From NCBI GenBank assembly GCA_031431235.1, contig JANPDA010000510.1, positions 1-6,057 on the forward strand: 6,057 bases of DNA, in the 5' to 3' direction. Both the position numbers and the translations under genes were made by a program. Position 1 is the first letter of the stretch; every line of letters begins with the position of its first letter. Positions 5,194-6,057 of the stretch are shown here, one piece after another. The notes under the pieces were generated by a model. The model was not told the DNA's origin. It saw only the letters and a program-made list of their open reading frames with translations, and ran no database searches. This DNA is from JANNSW01 sp031431235. GTDB lineage: Bacteria > Pseudomonadota > Alphaproteobacteria > Rhizobiales > Hyphomicrobiaceae.

Positions 5194-6057
5194 ATGGCCA
5201 TCAACAGAGCGTTCGTTCTCGCCTCCCGGCCGCGTGGAGCGCCGACCCGCGACAATTTCCGGCTGGTCGAGAGCCAGGCCTCCGAGCCGCGCGATGGCGA
5301 GGTGCTGGTGAAGCACCTGTTCCTGTCGCTCGATCCCTATATGCGCGGCCGCATGGATGATGCGAAATCCTACTCCGCTCCCCAGCTGCTCGATCAAGTC
5401 ATGGTCGGGGGTACGGTTGGGGAGGTCGTCGCCTCGCGCAATCGGGGCTTCGAGCCGGGCGATCGGGTGGTGGGCTATGGCGGCTGGCAGCTATATGCGA
5501 CGAGCGCGGGCAACGAGTTGCGCAAGATCGAAGGCTCCGCGATCCCCCTCTCCGCCCATCTCGGTGTGGTCGGGATGCCGGGTGTCACCGCCTGGTATGG
5601 CTTGAACCGGATCATCGCGCCCAAGCGCGGCGAGACGGTCGTTGTTTCGGCGGCGACCGGGGCTGTCGGCTCGGTCGTCGGCCAGCTCGCCAAGCGGGCG
5701 GGGGCCCGCACGGTCGGCATTGCGGGCGGCCCGCAGAAGTGCGCCCATGCGGTGAGCGACCTCGGTTTTGACGTGGCGGTCGATCACCGCTCGCCGAGCT
5801 TTGCGGGGGATCTGCGGGCCGCGCTGCCCGACGGCGTCGACGGCCTCTTCGAGAACGTTGGCGGTTGTCCGTTCGAGGAAGCGATGCGGCACGTCAATCC
5901 CTTCTCGCGCGTCGCCATTTGCGGCCTCATCGCGTCCTACAACGGCCAGCCGAGCACGCTTTCCAACATGCGGACGATCCTGGTGATGCAGGTTCGGATG
6001 CAGGGTTTCATCGTGCCCGACGACAAATTGGTCTGGCGCGAGGCGCTCGCCGAGCTG
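5194..6057 (+). CDS. NADP-dependent oxidoreductase (COG2130/CurA-like), 3' end beyond window
   Basis: This is a zinc-independent medium-chain dehydrogenase/reductase of the COG2130 group (CurA, prostaglandin/alkenal reductase-like). The group reduces alpha,beta-unsaturated carbonyls with NADPH; the actual substrate is unknown. The 288 visible codons show FLSLDPYMRGRM at residues 43-54, GGTVGEVVAS at 72-81, GDRVVGYGGWQLY at 89-101, MPGVTAWYGL at 128-137, the glycine-rich nucleotide loop SAATGAVGSVVGQ at 152-164, GIAGG at 175-179, and FENVGG at 219-224. The family is about 335-345 residues, so roughly 50 C-terminal residues lie past the edge. The ATG at 5194 gives the expected N-terminus (MAINRAFVLASRP); the G-rich GCGGGTGGGTG upstream is a poor but possible ribosome site. 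It is probably a separate unit, not part of the dnaX-ybaB operon, since 531 bp of repeats precede it. Confidence 0.93.
   Translation, partial: MAINRAFVLASRPRGAPTRDNFRLVESQASEPRDGEVLVKHLFLSLDPYMRGRMDDAKSYSAPQLLDQVMVGGTVGEVVASRNRGFEPGDRVVGYGGWQLYATSAGNELRKIEGSAIPLSAHLGVVGMPGVTAWYGLNRIIAPKRGETVVVSAATGAVGSVVGQLAKRAGARTVGIAGGPQKCAHAVSDLGFDVAVDHRSPSFAGDLRAALPDGVDGLFENVGGCPFEEAMRHVNPFSRVAICGLIASYNGQPSTLSNMRTILVMQVRMQGFIVPDDKLVWREALAEL

Overview
The window is GC-rich with dense, overlapping genes. Its DnaX has the C-terminal domain and the cysteine-poor ATPase region that I associate with Alphaproteobacteria. It also holds two copies of a ~100-bp palindromic intergenic repeat of a kind I recall from Hyphomicrobiales (Rhizobiales) genomes. 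Together these suggest a Hyphomicrobiales-like alphaproteobacterium; the genus cannot be named from this sequence.

Left part, minus strand (1-710): a type II toxin-antitoxin pair. A DUF433 antitoxin (317-559) is followed by a DUF5615 PIN-like toxin (320 down to the window edge, incomplete), overlapping by an ATGA. Upstream lies an unrecognised 39-codon ORF (556-675) whose stop overlaps the antitoxin start by the same ATGA. A plausible promoter (-35 at 705-710, 17-bp spacer, -10 at 682-687) would start transcription at or next to the ATG of that small ORF. This possible three-gene leaderless operon is the most interesting local observation.

Central part, plus strand (752-4662): a short-chain dehydrogenase/reductase overlaps a class I glutamine amidotransferase-like gene by 26 nt. 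That gene is followed after 27 nt by dnaX (DNA polymerase III tau/gamma subunit), then by ybaB/ebfC, a nucleoid-associated protein. The spacing suggests one transcription unit through dnaX, so two metabolic genes may be co-transcribed with a core replication gene. dnaX and ybaB are commonly followed by recR, but recR is not next here.

Right part (4663-5193) is 531 bp without a credible gene. It holds two strong inverted repeats, a GC-rich stretch with a short direct repeat, the second copy of the 103-bp repeat (the first lies between dnaX and ybaB), and a further inverted repeat just upstream of the last gene. From 5194 to the window end is the first part of an NADP-dependent medium-chain oxidoreductase (COG2130/CurA-like), cut by the edge.

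I see no rRNA, tRNA, CRISPR array, transposase, phage gene or evident novel multi-gene defence system. Most other long open frames are shadows of high-GC coding sequence or of the repeats.
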